DNA of 64,000 nucleotides from Corynebacterium falsenii. GTDB lineage: Bacteria > Actinomycetota > Actinomycetes > Mycobacteriales > Mycobacteriaceae. The DNA is taken from positions 1,426,001-1,490,000 of the forward strand of contig NZ_CP083646.1 of NCBI RefSeq assembly GCF_020099275.1, read 5' to 3'. Shown here one piece after another: positions 1 through 8,648 of the stretch; position 1 is the stretch's first letter; every line of letters begins with the position of its first letter. Made by a program: the position numbers and the translations under genes. Below the pieces are notes generated by a model. It was not told the origin of the DNA, searched no databases, and saw nothing but the letters and a program-made list of their open reading frames with translations.

Positions 1-1101
1 CTGGAAATCGGCCGCGACGAAACGCGCGGTCTTGGTGCAGGCGCAAACCCCGAGGTCGGCCGCACCTCCGCCGAGGACCACAAGGACCAGATCGAGGAGA
101 TCCTCGCAGGTGCCGACATGGTCTTCGTCACCGCTGGTGAAGGTGGCGGCACCGGCACCGGCGCTGCCCCCGTGGTGGCCAACATCGCCAAGAAGCAGCA
201 CGCACTCACCGTGGGCGTGGTGACCCGCCCCTTCAGCTTCGAGGGCAAGCGCCGCGCCAAGCAGGCCATGGAGGGCATCGAAGAGCTGCGCGAAGTGTGC
301 GACACGCTCATCGTGATCCCCAACGACTCTCTGCTGCGCATGTCCGATGAAGACATGTCCATGGTGGAAGCGTTCCGTAAGGCCGATGAGGTGCTGCTCA
401 ACGGTGTTGAGGGCATCACCAAGCTCATCACCACCCCGGGCCTGATCAACGTGGACTTCGCCGACGTCCGCTCCGTTATGAGCGACGCAGGTTCCGCCCT
501 CATGGGCATTGGTACCTCCCGCGGCGAGAAACGGGCAGTGAAGGCCACCGAGGCTGCCATCAACTCCCCGCTGCTCGAGTCCACCATGCGCGGCGCCAAG
601 GGCGTGCTGCTCTCCTTCGCCGGTGGTTCCGACCTGGGCCTCATGGAGGTTTCCGAGGCCGCCGAGCTCGTCGAGGAGCAGGCTGACGAGGATGCCAACA
701 TCATCTTCGGCACCATCGTTGACGACCAGCTGGGCGATGAGGTGCGCGTGACCGTCATCGCCACCGGCTTCGACGATTCTCCCTCAGCCGAGTCCGCTGC
801 TCAGCGAGGCTCCGTGAAGCAGGAATCCGCCAGCGCCCAGGGCGGTGCCCACGCTGCCGCCCAGGGTGGCGCCCACAGCGCTGCCGAGTCCGCTTCCGCT
901 AGGACCTCCACCAGCATCTTCGACGGCGAGAAGGCCCCCGAGTCCGAGACCCGCCGCGAGCCCGTCAGCAGCTTCGCCAAGCGCAACCCGTCTCGCCCGG
1001 AGCCCACCCCGGCACCGGCTTCCGACCGCGGCCTGTTCACTCAGCATGAGCCGGAACCGGTCGACGACGAAGACGACCTGGATCTCCCGGACTTCCGCTA
1101 A
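1..1101 (+). CDS. ftsZ: Cell division protein FtsZ (5' end missing)
   Basis: Tubulin-like GTPase that polymerises into the division ring. The reading frame is open from base 1, so the first roughly 55 residues of a normal FtsZ lie outside the window. The tubulin signature GGGTGTG is encoded near base 145, and the core up to about base 770 is highly conserved. A variable linker follows, rich in Ala, Gln and Ser and containing a doubled eight-residue unit (bases 838-885). The protein ends in DLDLPDFR, the conserved C-terminal peptide that binds partners such as SepF, itself encoded three genes downstream. The stop overlaps the next start by one base (TAATG). Confidence 0.97.
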   Translation: MEIGRDETRGLGAGANPEVGRTSAEDHKDQIEEILAGADMVFVTAGEGGGTGTGAAPVVANIAKKQHALTVGVVTRPFSFEGKRRAKQAMEGIEELREVCDTLIVIPNDSLLRMSDEDMSMVEAFRKADEVLLNGVEGITKLITTPGLINVDFADVRSVMSDAGSALMGIGTSRGEKRAVKATEAAINSPLLESTMRGAKGVLLSFAGGSDLGLMEVSEAAELVEEQADEDANIIFGTIVDDQLGDEVRVTVIATGFDDSPSAESAAQRGSVKQESASAQGGAHAAAQGGAHSAAESASARTSTSIFDGEKAPESETRREPVSSFAKRNPSRPEPTPAPASDRGLFTQHEPEPVDDEDDLDLPDFR

Positions 1102-1877
1102 TGACTCGCAGTGACGACCCCACGGTTGGCAAGGCCCGCCGGGTGCGCAAGGTCTTCACCGACCGCAACGGCGGAGCATCCGCTGAGCCCTTCGGCACGT
1201 TCAACCTTGGGGATCACGTGGGCGATGACCTAGTCGCCGTCGCCGCCAACCGCGAGCGACTGAGCTCGTTGTTGGGTGTGGACCTGGTGTTTATGGAGCA
1301 GATCCATTCGCCCAACGTCACCGAAGTCACCGCCGCGACGGTCGCCGGCAACGCAGGTGAAGCAGGCACCGACAGTGCGAACGGCACCGGTATAACCGTC
1401 GAGACCACCGACGCCCTCATCACCACCGTGCCCCGCGTGGGTCTAGTGGTGCTCACCGCCGATTGCGTGCCCCTGTTGCTCTCCGACGAGGATGCCGGCG
1501 TGATCGCCGCCGTCCACGCCGGACGGATGGGTGCCCGCAATGGCATCGTCCGCCGCACCGTGGATCGCATGGAGCAGCTGGGAGCGATCCCCGCGAACAT
1601 CCACGTGCTCATGGGGGCCGCCGCCAGCGGTGCCAACTACGAGGTTCCGGACGCCATGGCAGCCGATGTGGAGTCCAAGCTGCCTGGCTCCAAGACCCGC
1701 ACCTCGAAGGGGACCACCGGCCTAGACATCCGTGCCGGGCTCACCCGCCAACTGCTCAGCATGGGCGTACGCAGCATCGACGCGGACCCGCGCTGCACCA
1801 TCGAGTCGCCCAACTTCTTTTCCTACCGCCGGGAAGGAAAGACGGGTCGCCAGGCCGGCGTAGTCTGGATGGAGTGA
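1101..1877 (+). CDS. pgeF: YfiH/PgeF family laccase-domain protein
   Basis: 258 residues, normal length for the family. Family members are multicopper-oxidase-fold hydrolases reported to act on purine nucleosides or to edit peptidoglycan side chains. The three expected metal ligands are visible: His in MEQIHS, Cys in LTADCVP and His in AAVHAGR. The C-terminal block DPRCTIE followed by FFSYRREG is also typical. It starts at the ATG that overlaps the ftsZ stop and is probably translationally coupled to it. The position between ftsZ and yggS is conserved in actinobacteria. The exact physiological substrate cannot be told from sequence. Confidence 0.93.
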   Translation: MTRSDDPTVGKARRVRKVFTDRNGGASAEPFGTFNLGDHVGDDLVAVAANRERLSSLLGVDLVFMEQIHSPNVTEVTAATVAGNAGEAGTDSANGTGITVETTDALITTVPRVGLVVLTADCVPLLLSDEDAGVIAAVHAGRMGARNGIVRRTVDRMEQLGAIPANIHVLMGAAASGANYEVPDAMAADVESKLPGSKTRTSKGTTGLDIRAGLTRQLLSMGVRSIDADPRCTIESPNFFSYRREGKTGRQAGVVWME

Positions 1878-1882
1878 CTGGA

Positions 1883-2581
1883 ATGACTGGAGCACCTAGC
1901 GGTAACCGTTCCGATGAACTCGCTGCCAACCTGCGTGCTGTCCGCCAGCGGATTGCGGACGCCGGAGGGGCCGACCTGCTACCCATCACCAAGTTCCACC
2001 CGGTCGCGGACATTAAGTTGTTGCGCGCTTTCGGCGTCGGAGCTGTGGGTGAGAACAGGGAGCAGGAAGCGAAGCAGAAACACGCCGAGCTCGGCGGCGA
2101 CCCTGCCATTCACATGGTGGGGCAGATTCAGACGAAGAAGGCCAATTCCGTGGCGCGATGGGCGGCTGCGGTGCACACCGTGGATAGCGACAAGCTCCTG
2201 CATGCGCTCGATCGCGGTGCCGGGTTGGCCATTGAGCGTGGCGATCGTGAGGGTGCGCTGCCGGTGTTGCTGCAGTTCAGTGCCGATGGCGACCCGGATC
2301 GGGGTGGGGCAGTGGCTGAGGATATTGATCGTCTCGCCGATGCCGCCGCCGCAGCCGAGCACCTGGAGTTGCGCGGCCTTATGACGGTTCCGCCGCTCGG
2401 GGCGAACGCGGCCGAGGTTTTTGCGACCGGACGGCGCCTGCTTGACAGCATCGCCGACCGTGTGTTGGGCGCACCGGTGTACTCGGCGGGCATGAGCGGT
2501 GACCTGGAAACCGCCATTGCCGAGGGGTCCACGCTGGTGCGTGTCGGAACGGACATCATGGGCCCTCGACCAGTAATTTGA
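1883..2581 (+). CDS. yggS: YggS family pyridoxal phosphate homeostasis protein
   Basis: 232 residues. YggS/PLPBP proteins bind pyridoxal 5'-phosphate in a single TIM-barrel and buffer free PLP; they are not racemases. The PLP lysine is in the segment LLPITKFHP near residue 35, and GVGAVGENREQEA and YSAGMSGDLETAI are family hallmarks. ATG at 1883 was chosen because GGAG at 1871-1874 sits eight bases upstream. An in-frame GTG at 1874 overlapping the pgeF stop is an alternative that would add three residues. It lies in the ftsZ-pgeF-yggS-sepF transcription unit. Confidence 0.93.
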   Translation: MTGAPSGNRSDELAANLRAVRQRIADAGGADLLPITKFHPVADIKLLRAFGVGAVGENREQEAKQKHAELGGDPAIHMVGQIQTKKANSVARWAAAVHTVDSDKLLHALDRGAGLAIERGDREGALPVLLQFSADGDPDRGGAVAEDIDRLADAAAAAEHLELRGLMTVPPLGANAAEVFATGRRLLDSIADRVLGAPVYSAGMSGDLETAIAEGSTLVRVGTDIMGPRPVI

Positions 2582-2610
2582 ACAGCAGTAATGGTGAAAG
2601 GATCAACGGG

Positions 2611-3147
2611 ATGGGAAACAACTCCATGGACAAGATCAAAGAGTTCTTCGGCTTCGGCACGGTAGATAGCTACCAGAATGATTACGAGGACGACCGCTTC
2701 CGTGAGGAGCGCGATTACCCTTCGTACCGCTCCGACGTTCGCGAGGACCGTTACGGTTCCCGCCACTCCAGCTACTCGTCCTACGACGACGCCCCCAGCC
2801 CCCGCGCCCGCTACGGCGGCTCGGGAGCGTCACGGGTGGATGACATCCCGGCTCGTCGCAGCCAGCCCGTGCAGCCGGCTCAGCCTAGCTACACCGCGAT
2901 GACCCTGGGTAGTTACACCCAGGCCGGCGACCTGGCTGCGGAGCTGAAGAAGGGTGACATCGTTGCCTTTTCCCTCAGTGGTCTGGAGAAGTCCGAAGCA
3001 CGCCGCGTGCTGGACTTCGCCGCTGGCCTGGCCCGTGGACTGGACGCCAAGCTGGAGAAGCTCAAGGGCGTGCGCAACTTCGTGTTGATCCCGAACGGTG
3101 TGACCCTGGAGCAGGATCAGCTCGACGCAGTTGCAGATGATCTGTGA
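2611..3147 (+). CDS. sepF: Cell division protein SepF
   Basis: 178 residues. SepF anchors FtsZ filaments to the membrane in Gram-positive bacteria and is essential in several actinobacteria. The N-terminus (MDKIKEFFGF) looks like the amphipathic membrane-targeting helix. Residues 20-85 are a charged, disordered linker rich in Asp, Arg and Ser. The C-terminal ~85 residues starting at YTAMTLGSY are the dimerising DUF552 domain with GVRNFVLIPNGV. ATG 2611 is preceded by AAAGG; ATG 2626 would begin directly at the helix. An upstream TTG at 2578 lacks a ribosome site. Confidence 0.93.
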   Translation: MGNNSMDKIKEFFGFGTVDSYQNDYEDDRFREERDYPSYRSDVREDRYGSRHSSYSSYDDAPSPRARYGGSGASRVDDIPARRSQPVQPAQPSYTAMTLGSYTQAGDLAAELKKGDIVAFSLSGLEKSEARRVLDFAAGLARGLDAKLEKLKGVRNFVLIPNGVTLEQDQLDAVADDL

Positions 3148-3166
3148 TCTGTGAGATTTTAGCCCA

Positions 3167-3457
3167 GTGAACGAAGTAATTTATCTGCTGATCCTGCTGA
3201 TCCGCTTCTACGTCCTCATCCTCTTGCTGCGGATCATCATCGAGATGATTCAGTCCTTCTCTCGGAACTGGCGGCCACAGCGGTGGTTCACGATCATTGC
3301 CGAACCCATGTTTGTTATTACCGACCCGCCGGTGAAGGCGTTGCGCCGCCTCATTCCGCCGCTGCGGATGGGAAATGTGGGCCTTGATGTGTCGGTTCTG
3401 GTGCTGTTTTTCATCCTGCAGCTGCTCCAATTGATTTTGGGAGCATTTGTCCGCTAA
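3167..3457 (+). CDS. yggT: YggT family membrane protein
   Basis: 96 residues with two hydrophobic helices, about residues 2-23 and 66-94, separated by a basic loop containing FSRNWRPQRW and ITDPPVKALRRLIPP, which are family signatures. YggT proteins are small inner-membrane proteins of unclear role, commonly encoded between sepF and divIVA. It starts with GTG, 19 bases after sepF, with no strong ribosome site, which suggests coupling to sepF. A promoter-like TTGAAA begins four bases after its stop. Confidence 0.88.
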   Translation: MNEVIYLLILLIRFYVLILLLRIIIEMIQSFSRNWRPQRWFTIIAEPMFVITDPPVKALRRLIPPLRMGNVGLDVSVLVLFFILQLLQLILGAFVR

Positions 3458-3461
3458 GGAC

Positions 3462-3490
3462 TTGAAATTATTCCCATCAACTGATAGGGT
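3462..3490 (+). promoter_or_regulatory. Candidate promoter for small RNA upstream of wag31
   Basis: TTGAAA at 3462-3467 and TAGGGT at 3485-3490 are separated by 17 bases. This fits the corynebacterial sigma-A pattern with a TAnnnT -10. Predicted initiation near 3497 falls at the base of the first hairpin. A second -10-like TATAAC lies at 3491-3496. Confidence 0.4.
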
Positions 3491-3495
3491 TATAA

Positions 3496-3596
3496 CATCT
3501 TCGCGGTATGTGAGTGAGGCCGCGGAGATGTCGTGTGTAGTGATTAAAACCGTCGCTTCCTGAGAATGTGGGTCTCGGGGAGCGGCGGTTTTTCAT
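3496..3596 (+). ncRNA. Candidate two-hairpin small RNA between yggT and wag31
   Basis: The span holds two strong hairpins and no plausible reading frame. Hairpin 1 pairs 3495-3506 with 3520-3531 (12 bp, one G-U), with a G-rich 13-base loop. Hairpin 2 pairs 3547-3565 with 3573-3591 (19 bp including G-U pairs), with a 7-base loop, and runs straight into a T tract at 3589-3593, as an intrinsic terminator does. With the promoter candidate at 3462-3490, this gives a transcript of about 100 nt. It could instead be only the terminator of the sepF-yggT unit plus an unrelated hairpin. I do not recognise a known RNA family; the loops lack the C-runs of actinobacterial 6C RNA. Confidence 0.4.
3547..3596 (+). 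terminator. Intrinsic terminator after yggT / candidate sRNA
   Basis: A nearly continuous 19-bp stem (3547-3565 with 3573-3591, wobble pairs allowed) with a 7-base loop is followed by TTTTT. It separates the ftsZ-yggT unit from wag31. Confidence 0.8.
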
Positions 3597-3617
3597 TTCC
3601 CCAGCAGATATGTCGTT

Positions 3618-3641
3618 AAAGTTGAGCCTAAAGTTGAGCCT
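3618..3641 (+). repeat. Tandem 12-bp repeat in the wag31 promoter region
   Basis: AAAGTTGAGCCT occurs twice head to tail at 3618-3629 and 3630-3641. The second copy supplies a TTGAGC that could act as a -35, with TAGACT at 3659-3664 as -10 (19-base spacer). The imperfect palindrome AGCTAGCAGCTA follows at about 3643. Either repeat could be a regulator site. Confidence 0.5.
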
Positions 3642-3743
3642 TAGCTAGCAGCTAGTGGTAGACTTTTACCTAATTGAAATTCTTTAAGTGAACTGAAGGT
3701 CCTCCTGCACAGCGAGGCTCTCCGACTTGGAAAGGGACAACCT

Positions 3744-4841
3744 ATGCCGCTCACTCCAGCTGATGTGCACAATGTCGCGTTCAGCAAGCCGCCAATCGGC
3801 AAGCGTGGTTACAACGAGGATGAGGTCGACCAGTTCCTTGACCTGGTCGAGGACACCCTCGCTGAACTGCAGGACGAGAACTCTGACCTGAAGCAGAAGG
3901 TCGACGAGCTCGGCAAGAACTCCAGTGCTGCAGCTGCATCGTCCGCTCCGAAGGTTGACGAGGCCGCCCTGCGCCGCCAGATCGAATCCGAGGTCCGCGC
4001 CGAGGTTGAGGCGGAGAACCGCAAGCGTTCGTCCCAGCAGGATGCTTCCGTGAAGTCCGAGTACGAAGAGAAGGTTCGCCGTGCTGAGGCTCGCGCCAAG
4101 GATGCGGAAGACCGTGTCCGCGCTGCTGAGGAGCGCGCCCGCAAGGCTGAGGCCGAGGCCGCTGAGGCTAAGGATCAGGCCAAGAAGGCCGCTCAGGCTA
4201 GCGCTCAGAAGGATAACTCAGCTTCGGCTGCTGCTGTGTCCGGCGATGGAAAGTCCGGTGTCGCTACCGCCGAGACTCACATGCAGGCAACCCGCGTCCT
4301 GGCCTTGGCTCAGGAGATGGCAGACCGCCTCACCGACGATGCCAAGAGCGAAGCCAGCTCCATGCTGGAGGAAGCACGCAGCACCGCCCGCAAGATCGTG
4401 CAGGATGCGGAGTCCAGCTCCAAGGCAACCCTGTCCGACGCTCAGAAGAAGGCAGACGCACAGCTCAGCGACGCCAAGGAGCGCTCCGAGCGCATGCTGT
4501 CCGAGGCCAAGCAGAAGTCCGAGGCGCAACTCAGTGACGCCAAGCAGCGCTCCGAGACCATGATCTCCGACGCCAACGCACAGTCCGAGGCCCAGATCCG
4601 CTCCGCTCAGGAGAAGGCAAACGCCCTGCAGCAGGACGCAGAGCGCAAGCACACCGAGATTATGACCACGGTCAAGAAGCAGCAGGCTGCTCTGGAGGCT
4701 CGTATCGAGGAGCTGCGCACCTACGAGCGCGAGTACCGCACCCGCCTGAAGACCTTCCTCGAGTCTCAGCTCGATGAGCTCAACAGCCGCGGAACGGCCG
4801 CTCCGGCCGGTTCCATCGATGTTGATGGAGACAACCGCTAA
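3744..4841 (+). CDS. wag31: Polar growth organiser DivIVA (Wag31)
   Basis: 365 residues. DivIVA/Wag31 marks the cell poles and directs apical peptidoglycan synthesis in corynebacteria; it is cytoplasmic and membrane-associated. Residues 1-45 form the conserved DivIVA domain ([11 protein letters not shown], then [20 protein letters not shown]). The remainder is a long coiled coil: an Ala/Glu/Lys/Arg-rich stretch at about 85-150, then from about 225 a heptad-like repetition of units such as [13 protein letters not shown], and a second coiled region from about 300. ATG 3744 has the ribosome site GGAAAGGGA at 3729-3737. It appears to have its own promoter after a terminator. Confidence 0.97.
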   Translation: MPLTPADVHNVAFSKPPIGKRGYNEDEVDQFLDLVEDTLAELQDENSDLKQKVDELGKNSSAAAASSAPKVDEAALRRQIESEVRAEVEAENRKRSSQQDASVKSEYEEKVRRAEARAKDAEDRVRAAEERARKAEAEAAEAKDQAKKAAQASAQKDNSASAAAVSGDGKSGVATAETHMQATRVLALAQEMADRLTDDAKSEASSMLEEARSTARKIVQDAESSSKATLSDAQKKADAQLSDAKERSERMLSEAKQKSEAQLSDAKQRSETMISDANAQSEAQIRSAQEKANALQQDAERKHTEIMTTVKKQQAALEARIEELRTYEREYRTRLKTFLESQLDELNSRGTAAPAGSIDVDGDNR

Positions 4842-4846
4842 ACTCC

Positions 4847-5017
4847 ATGCTCGTCGCAGCACTTCTTCTGGCAGCCATTGGGTTTCTCAGCCTTGTCCTT
4901 GCCTTGTGGATGGGATCCACGGGGTGGGCATGGGCGTGTACCATTGTGGCTGCCATTGGCGTTATACTGTTCGTCATCGACTGGTACAAGCACCGTTCCA
5001 AGCGTCACCGTTCATAA
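4847..5017 (+). CDS. Small two-helix membrane protein downstream of wag31
   Basis: A 56-residue frame runs from ATG 4847 to TAA 5017, five bases after the wag31 stop. The translation has two hydrophobic helices, about residues 2-22 (begins MLVAALLLAAIG) and 27-45, separated by a short MGSTG turn. A strongly basic tail follows (KHRSKRHRS), so the C-terminus is predicted cytoplasmic. The spacing suggests cotranscription with wag31. I recognise no domain. Small membrane proteins occur at this position in other corynebacteria from memory, but a function is not known to me. Confidence 0.7.
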   Translation: MLVAALLLAAIGFLSLVLALWMGSTGWAWACTIVAAIGVILFVIDWYKHRSKRHRS

Positions 5018-5095
5018 GGGCGGGGTGCCGCCGAACGGGGACAGTATCGGTGAGGCGCTGTAAGGGCGCCGTGGAACAACCAGATAATTTCATGA

Positions 5096-5441
5096 GTCAA
5101 CAGTCAACGGTATGTTGACCACCATCACGATGATCCGGCCATCACCGGGGAGTGTCACCGGAAGAACGGCCCACGTTTTTCTGCCAGCAGCCGCAGGAAG
5201 ATTCGAGGGGCCTAGTAGAACCGGGCGGGTTCGCAGCACGATATCGCTGCATGATGAGAGGGAATGCCGAAGCGAACGCTGTGGTGTTCCAAGCAGGGTG
5301 GTACCGCGTCCCACCTGATCCCCGGTCACCGGGGAGAAGGCACAAGACGTCCCTGGCAAAAAACACTGAACCGCAATGACCGGGTTCAGGAACACATTTT
5401 TAGCCACATCACAGGGACGACAAAAGGGACAGACAACAGCT
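5096..5441 (+). promoter_or_regulatory. Isoleucine T-box leader of ileS
   Basis: The 346-base untranslated leader carries the T-box core TGGTACCGCG at 5299-5308. TGGT can pair with the uncharged ACCA end of tRNA-Ile. The short hairpin CCGG-ccatca-CCGG at 5135-5148 presents ATC (Ile) at 5141-5143, consistent with the ultrashort stem I of actinobacterial ileS T-boxes. A 6-bp hairpin (GTCAAC/GTTGAC, 5103-5119) starts the leader and a perfect CCCCGG/CCGGGG hairpin follows the T-box at 5320-5334. There is no clear terminator before the gene. Instead GTCCC near 5349 can pair with GGGAC copies at 5414-5418 and 5426-5430 beside the start codon, so control is probably translational: uncharged tRNA frees the ribosome site. 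GATAAT at 5083-5088 is a possible -10. Confidence 0.88.
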
Positions 5442-8400
5442 ATGAGTACACCTGCAGGCGGGGCTTACCCCCGCGAAGACATGTCCGAAGGCGGTTCGAC
5501 CGCATTCCCCAACCTCGAGCGCAACGTTCTGGACTACTGGGCCAAGGACAAGACCTTCGAGGCTTCCATCACTGCCCGCGACGGAGCCGATGAGTACGTT
5601 TTCTACGACGGCCCGCCGTTCGCCAATGGTCTGCCGCACTACGGCCACCTGCTGACCGGTTACGTCAAGGACATCGTTCCGCGCTACCAGACCATGCGCG
5701 GCAAGCAGGTGCGCCGTGTGTTCGGCTGGGACTGCCATGGCCTCCCCGCCGAGCTCGAGGCCGAGAAGCAGCTGGGCATCAAGGACCGTGCCGGCATCGA
5801 AAAGATGGGCATGAAGTCCTTCAACGACTACTGCGCCACATCCGTTCTGCGCTACACCGACGAGTGGAAGAACTACGTCACTCGCCAGGCGCGTTGGGTG
5901 GATTTCGATAACGGCTACAAGACCATGGATCTGGACTTCATGGAGTCGGTCATGTGGGCGTTCAAGGCGCTTTACGACAAGGGCCTGATCTACCAGGGCT
6001 TCCGCGTTCTGCCGTACTCCTGGGCGGAGCACACCCCGCTGTCCAACCAGGAAACCCGCCTGGACGATTCCTACAAGATGCGCCAGGACCCCACCTTAAC
6101 GGTCACCATGCCGTTCACCGGTGCTCGCGAGGGTTCGCCGGCCGAGGCGACCCTGCAGGACGTACCGGAGCTGTCCAAGGCCGCCGCCATCGCCTGGACC
6201 ACCACGCCGTGGACCCTGCCTTCTAACTTGGCTCTCGCGGTCAACCCGAAGGTGACTTACGCGTTGGTCAAGGTCGCCGAGGACGGCGAGGAGGGATTCG
6301 TCGGCCAGACCCTCGTGCTGGCTGAGAACCTCATCGGTGCCTACGCCAAGGAATTGGGTTCCGAGCCCGAGGTTCTGGCCACCTTCCCCGGTGAGAAGCT
6401 CGTGGGCCTGACCTACGAGCCGGTCTTCGATTACTTCCGCGATACCCGCAACGCCTTCCAGGTGCTCTCCGCCGATTACGTCACCACCGAGGACGGCACC
6501 GGCGTGGTTCACCAGGCCCCCGCCTTTGGTGAAGACGATATGAACACCTGCGAGGCCGCGGACATCGACCTCGTCATCCCCGTGGACATGGACGGCAAGT
6601 TTACCTCCCAGGTGCCCGAGTACCAGGGTCAGCTTGTGTTCGATGCCAACAAGAGCATCATCAAGGACCTCAAGGTGGCTGGCCGCGTGCTGCGCCACCA
6701 GACCATCGAGCACTCCTACCCGCACTCGTGGCGATCCGGCGAGCCGCTGATCTACATGGCACTGCCTTCCTGGTTCGTCGCAGTGACGAAGTTCCGCGAT
6801 CGCATGGTGGAGCTTAACCACGAACAGATCGACTGGATGCCCGAGCACATCCGCGACGGCCAGTTCGGCAAGTGGCTCGAGGGTGCCCGCGATTGGAACA
6901 TCTCCCGCAACCGCTACTGGGGTGCCCCGATCCCGGTGTGGGTCTCGGACAATGACGAGTACCCGCGCATGGACGTCTACGGCTCCCTCGACGAGCTCGA
7001 AGCGGACTTCGGCGTGCGCCCGGCCTCTCTGCACCGCCCGGACATCGACGAGCTGACTCGCCCGAACCCAGATGACCCGAGCGGGAAGTCCACCATGCGG
7101 CGCGTGCCGGAGGTGCTGGACTGCTGGTTCGAGTCCGGCTCCATGCCGTTCGCGCAAAAGCACTACCCGTTCGAGAACAAGGAGTGGTTCGACACCCACT
7201 CACCGGCGGACTTCATCGTGGAGTACTCCGGCCAGACCCGCGGCTGGTTCTACACCCTGCATGTCCTGTCCACCGCCTTGTTCGACCGCCCGGCGTTCAA
7301 GAAGGTTGTGGCTCACGGCATCGTGTTGGGCGACGACGGCCTGAAGATGTCCAAGTCCAAGGGCAACTATCCGGACGTTAACGAGGTCTTCGACCGCGAC
7401 GGCTCCGACGCGATGCGCTGGTTCCTCATGTCCAGCCCCATCCTGCGCGGCGGCAACCTCATCGTCACCGAGCAGGGCATCCGCGAGGGCGTGCGCCAGG
7501 CCATGCTGCCGATGTGGAACGCCTACTCCTTCCTGCGCCTGTACGCCTCGCAGCCGGCCACGTGGGACACCAGCAGCACCAACGTGCTGGATCGCTACAT
7601 CCTGGCCAAGCTGCACGACACCGTCGCCGCCGTCACGGACGCGCTGGACAACACCAACGTGGCTGCTGCCTGCGACGAGGTCCGCTGGTTCTGCGACGCG
7701 CTGACCAACTGGTACGTCCGCCGTTCCCGCGACCGCTTCTGGGCCGGCGACACGGGCGAGGACGGTCACCCAGAGGCCTTCAACACGCTTTACACCGTGC
7801 TGGAGACGCTCACCCGCGTGGCGGCTCCGCTGCTGCCGATGCTCAGCGAGGTCATCTGGCGCGGCCTCACCGGTGGTCGTTCCGTGCACCTGGCCGACTG
7901 GCCGGATACCAACGACCTGCCCGCCGATTCCGAGCTGGTCGCTGCCATGGATGCCGTGCGTTCCGTCAGCTCCGCCACGAGCTCCCTGCGCAAGGCCCAC
8001 AAGCTGCGCAACCGCCTGCCGTTGCCGCAGCTCACTGTGGCCCTGCCGGATGCCAATGCGCTGAGCGACTTTACGCAGATCATCGCCGATGAGGTCAACG
8101 TCAAGAACGTCGTCTTGACCGAGGATGTGGCCTCCGTCGGTGGCTTCGAGGTCGTCGTCAACGCTCGCGTGGCCGGCCCCCGGTTGGGCAAGGACATGCA
8201 GCGCGTCATCAAGGCGGTGAAGTCCGGCAACTACACCGTCGAAGACAACGGTGATAGCACCACCGTCGTCGCCGACGGCATCGAGCTGCAGGATGGCGAG
8301 TTCAGCCGCAAGCTCGTGGCTGCCGACCCCGATCACACCGCCGAGGTCGCCGGGCTCAACGGTCTGGTTGTTCTGGACACCACCGTGACCCCGGAGCTTG

Positions 8401-8645
8401 AGGCCGAAGGCTGGGCTGCCGACCGCGTGCGCGCTGTGCAGGAAGCCCGCAAGGCAAAGGGCCTAGAGGTCACCGACCGCATCCGGCTGCGCCTGTCCGT
8501 GCCCCAGGACAAGGAGCAGTGGGCGAAGGAGCACGCCGATGACATCGCCCGTGAGGTGCTCGCCACGGATGTCGAGATCGTTGTGGACGAGTCGCTGGCT
8601 TTCGACGTCGCCGATGGATGTTCGGCGGACGTGGAGGTCAACTAA
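5442..8645 (+). CDS. ileS: Isoleucyl-tRNA synthetase
   Basis: 1067 residues, the large class I form usual in actinobacteria. It charges tRNA-Ile in the cytoplasm. The HIGH-type motif is PHYGH within [16 protein letters not shown] near residue 60. The KMSKS motif is in [11 protein letters not shown] near residue 640. Between them lies the CP1 editing domain, with TTPWTLPSN around residue 250. The anticodon-binding region follows. ATG 5442 gives [10 protein letters not shown], matching the start of corynebacterial homologues; AAAAGGGAC lies just upstream. An upstream in-frame ATG at 5376 falls inside the T-box expression platform and is rejected. Confidence 0.97.
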   Translation: MSTPAGGAYPREDMSEGGSTAFPNLERNVLDYWAKDKTFEASITARDGADEYVFYDGPPFANGLPHYGHLLTGYVKDIVPRYQTMRGKQVRRVFGWDCHGLPAELEAEKQLGIKDRAGIEKMGMKSFNDYCATSVLRYTDEWKNYVTRQARWVDFDNGYKTMDLDFMESVMWAFKALYDKGLIYQGFRVLPYSWAEHTPLSNQETRLDDSYKMRQDPTLTVTMPFTGAREGSPAEATLQDVPELSKAAAIAWTTTPWTLPSNLALAVNPKVTYALVKVAEDGEEGFVGQTLVLAENLIGAYAKELGSEPEVLATFPGEKLVGLTYEPVFDYFRDTRNAFQVLSADYVTTEDGTGVVHQAPAFGEDDMNTCEAADIDLVIPVDMDGKFTSQVPEYQGQLVFDANKSIIKDLKVAGRVLRHQTIEHSYPHSWRSGEPLIYMALPSWFVAVTKFRDRMVELNHEQIDWMPEHIRDGQFGKWLEGARDWNISRNRYWGAPIPVWVSDNDEYPRMDVYGSLDELEADFGVRPASLHRPDIDELTRPNPDDPSGKSTMRRVPEVLDCWFESGSMPFAQKHYPFENKEWFDTHSPADFIVEYSGQTRGWFYTLHVLSTALFDRPAFKKVVAHGIVLGDDGLKMSKSKGNYPDVNEVFDRDGSDAMRWFLMSSPILRGGNLIVTEQGIREGVRQAMLPMWNAYSFLRLYASQPATWDTSSTNVLDRYILAKLHDTVAAVTDALDNTNVAAACDEVRWFCDALTNWYVRRSRDRFWAGDTGEDGHPEAFNTLYTVLETLTRVAAPLLPMLSEVIWRGLTGGRSVHLADWPDTNDLPADSELVAAMDAVRSVSSATSSLRKAHKLRNRLPLPQLTVALPDANALSDFTQIIADEVNVKNVVLTEDVASVGGFEVVVNARVAGPRLGKDMQRVIKAVKSGNYTVEDNGDSTTVVADGIELQDGEFSRKLVAADPDHTAEVAGLNGLVVLDTTVTPELEAEGWAADRVRAVQEARKAKGLEVTDRIRLRLSVPQDKEQWAKEHADDIAREVLATDVEIVVDESLAFDVADGCSADVEVN

Positions 8646-8648
8646 CCG

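Noticed and set aside
3496..3596. 6C RNA
   Set aside because: Two hairpins are present, but neither loop on either strand has the run of six or more C that defines the family.
4218..4862. Long minus-strand frame opposite wag31
   Set aside because: It is the antisense shadow of a coiled-coil gene with biased codons; it has no ribosome site or recognisable domain.
5376..5441. In-frame ATG extension of IleS by 22 residues
   Set aside because: It lies in the T-box expression platform; homologues start at the MSTPAGG-like position and the ribosome site is at 5422-5430.
6096..7199. Long minus-strand frame opposite ileS (367 codons)
   Set aside because: Mirror frame of a high-G+C gene; composition is typical of antisense of conserved coding DNA, and ileS is certain.
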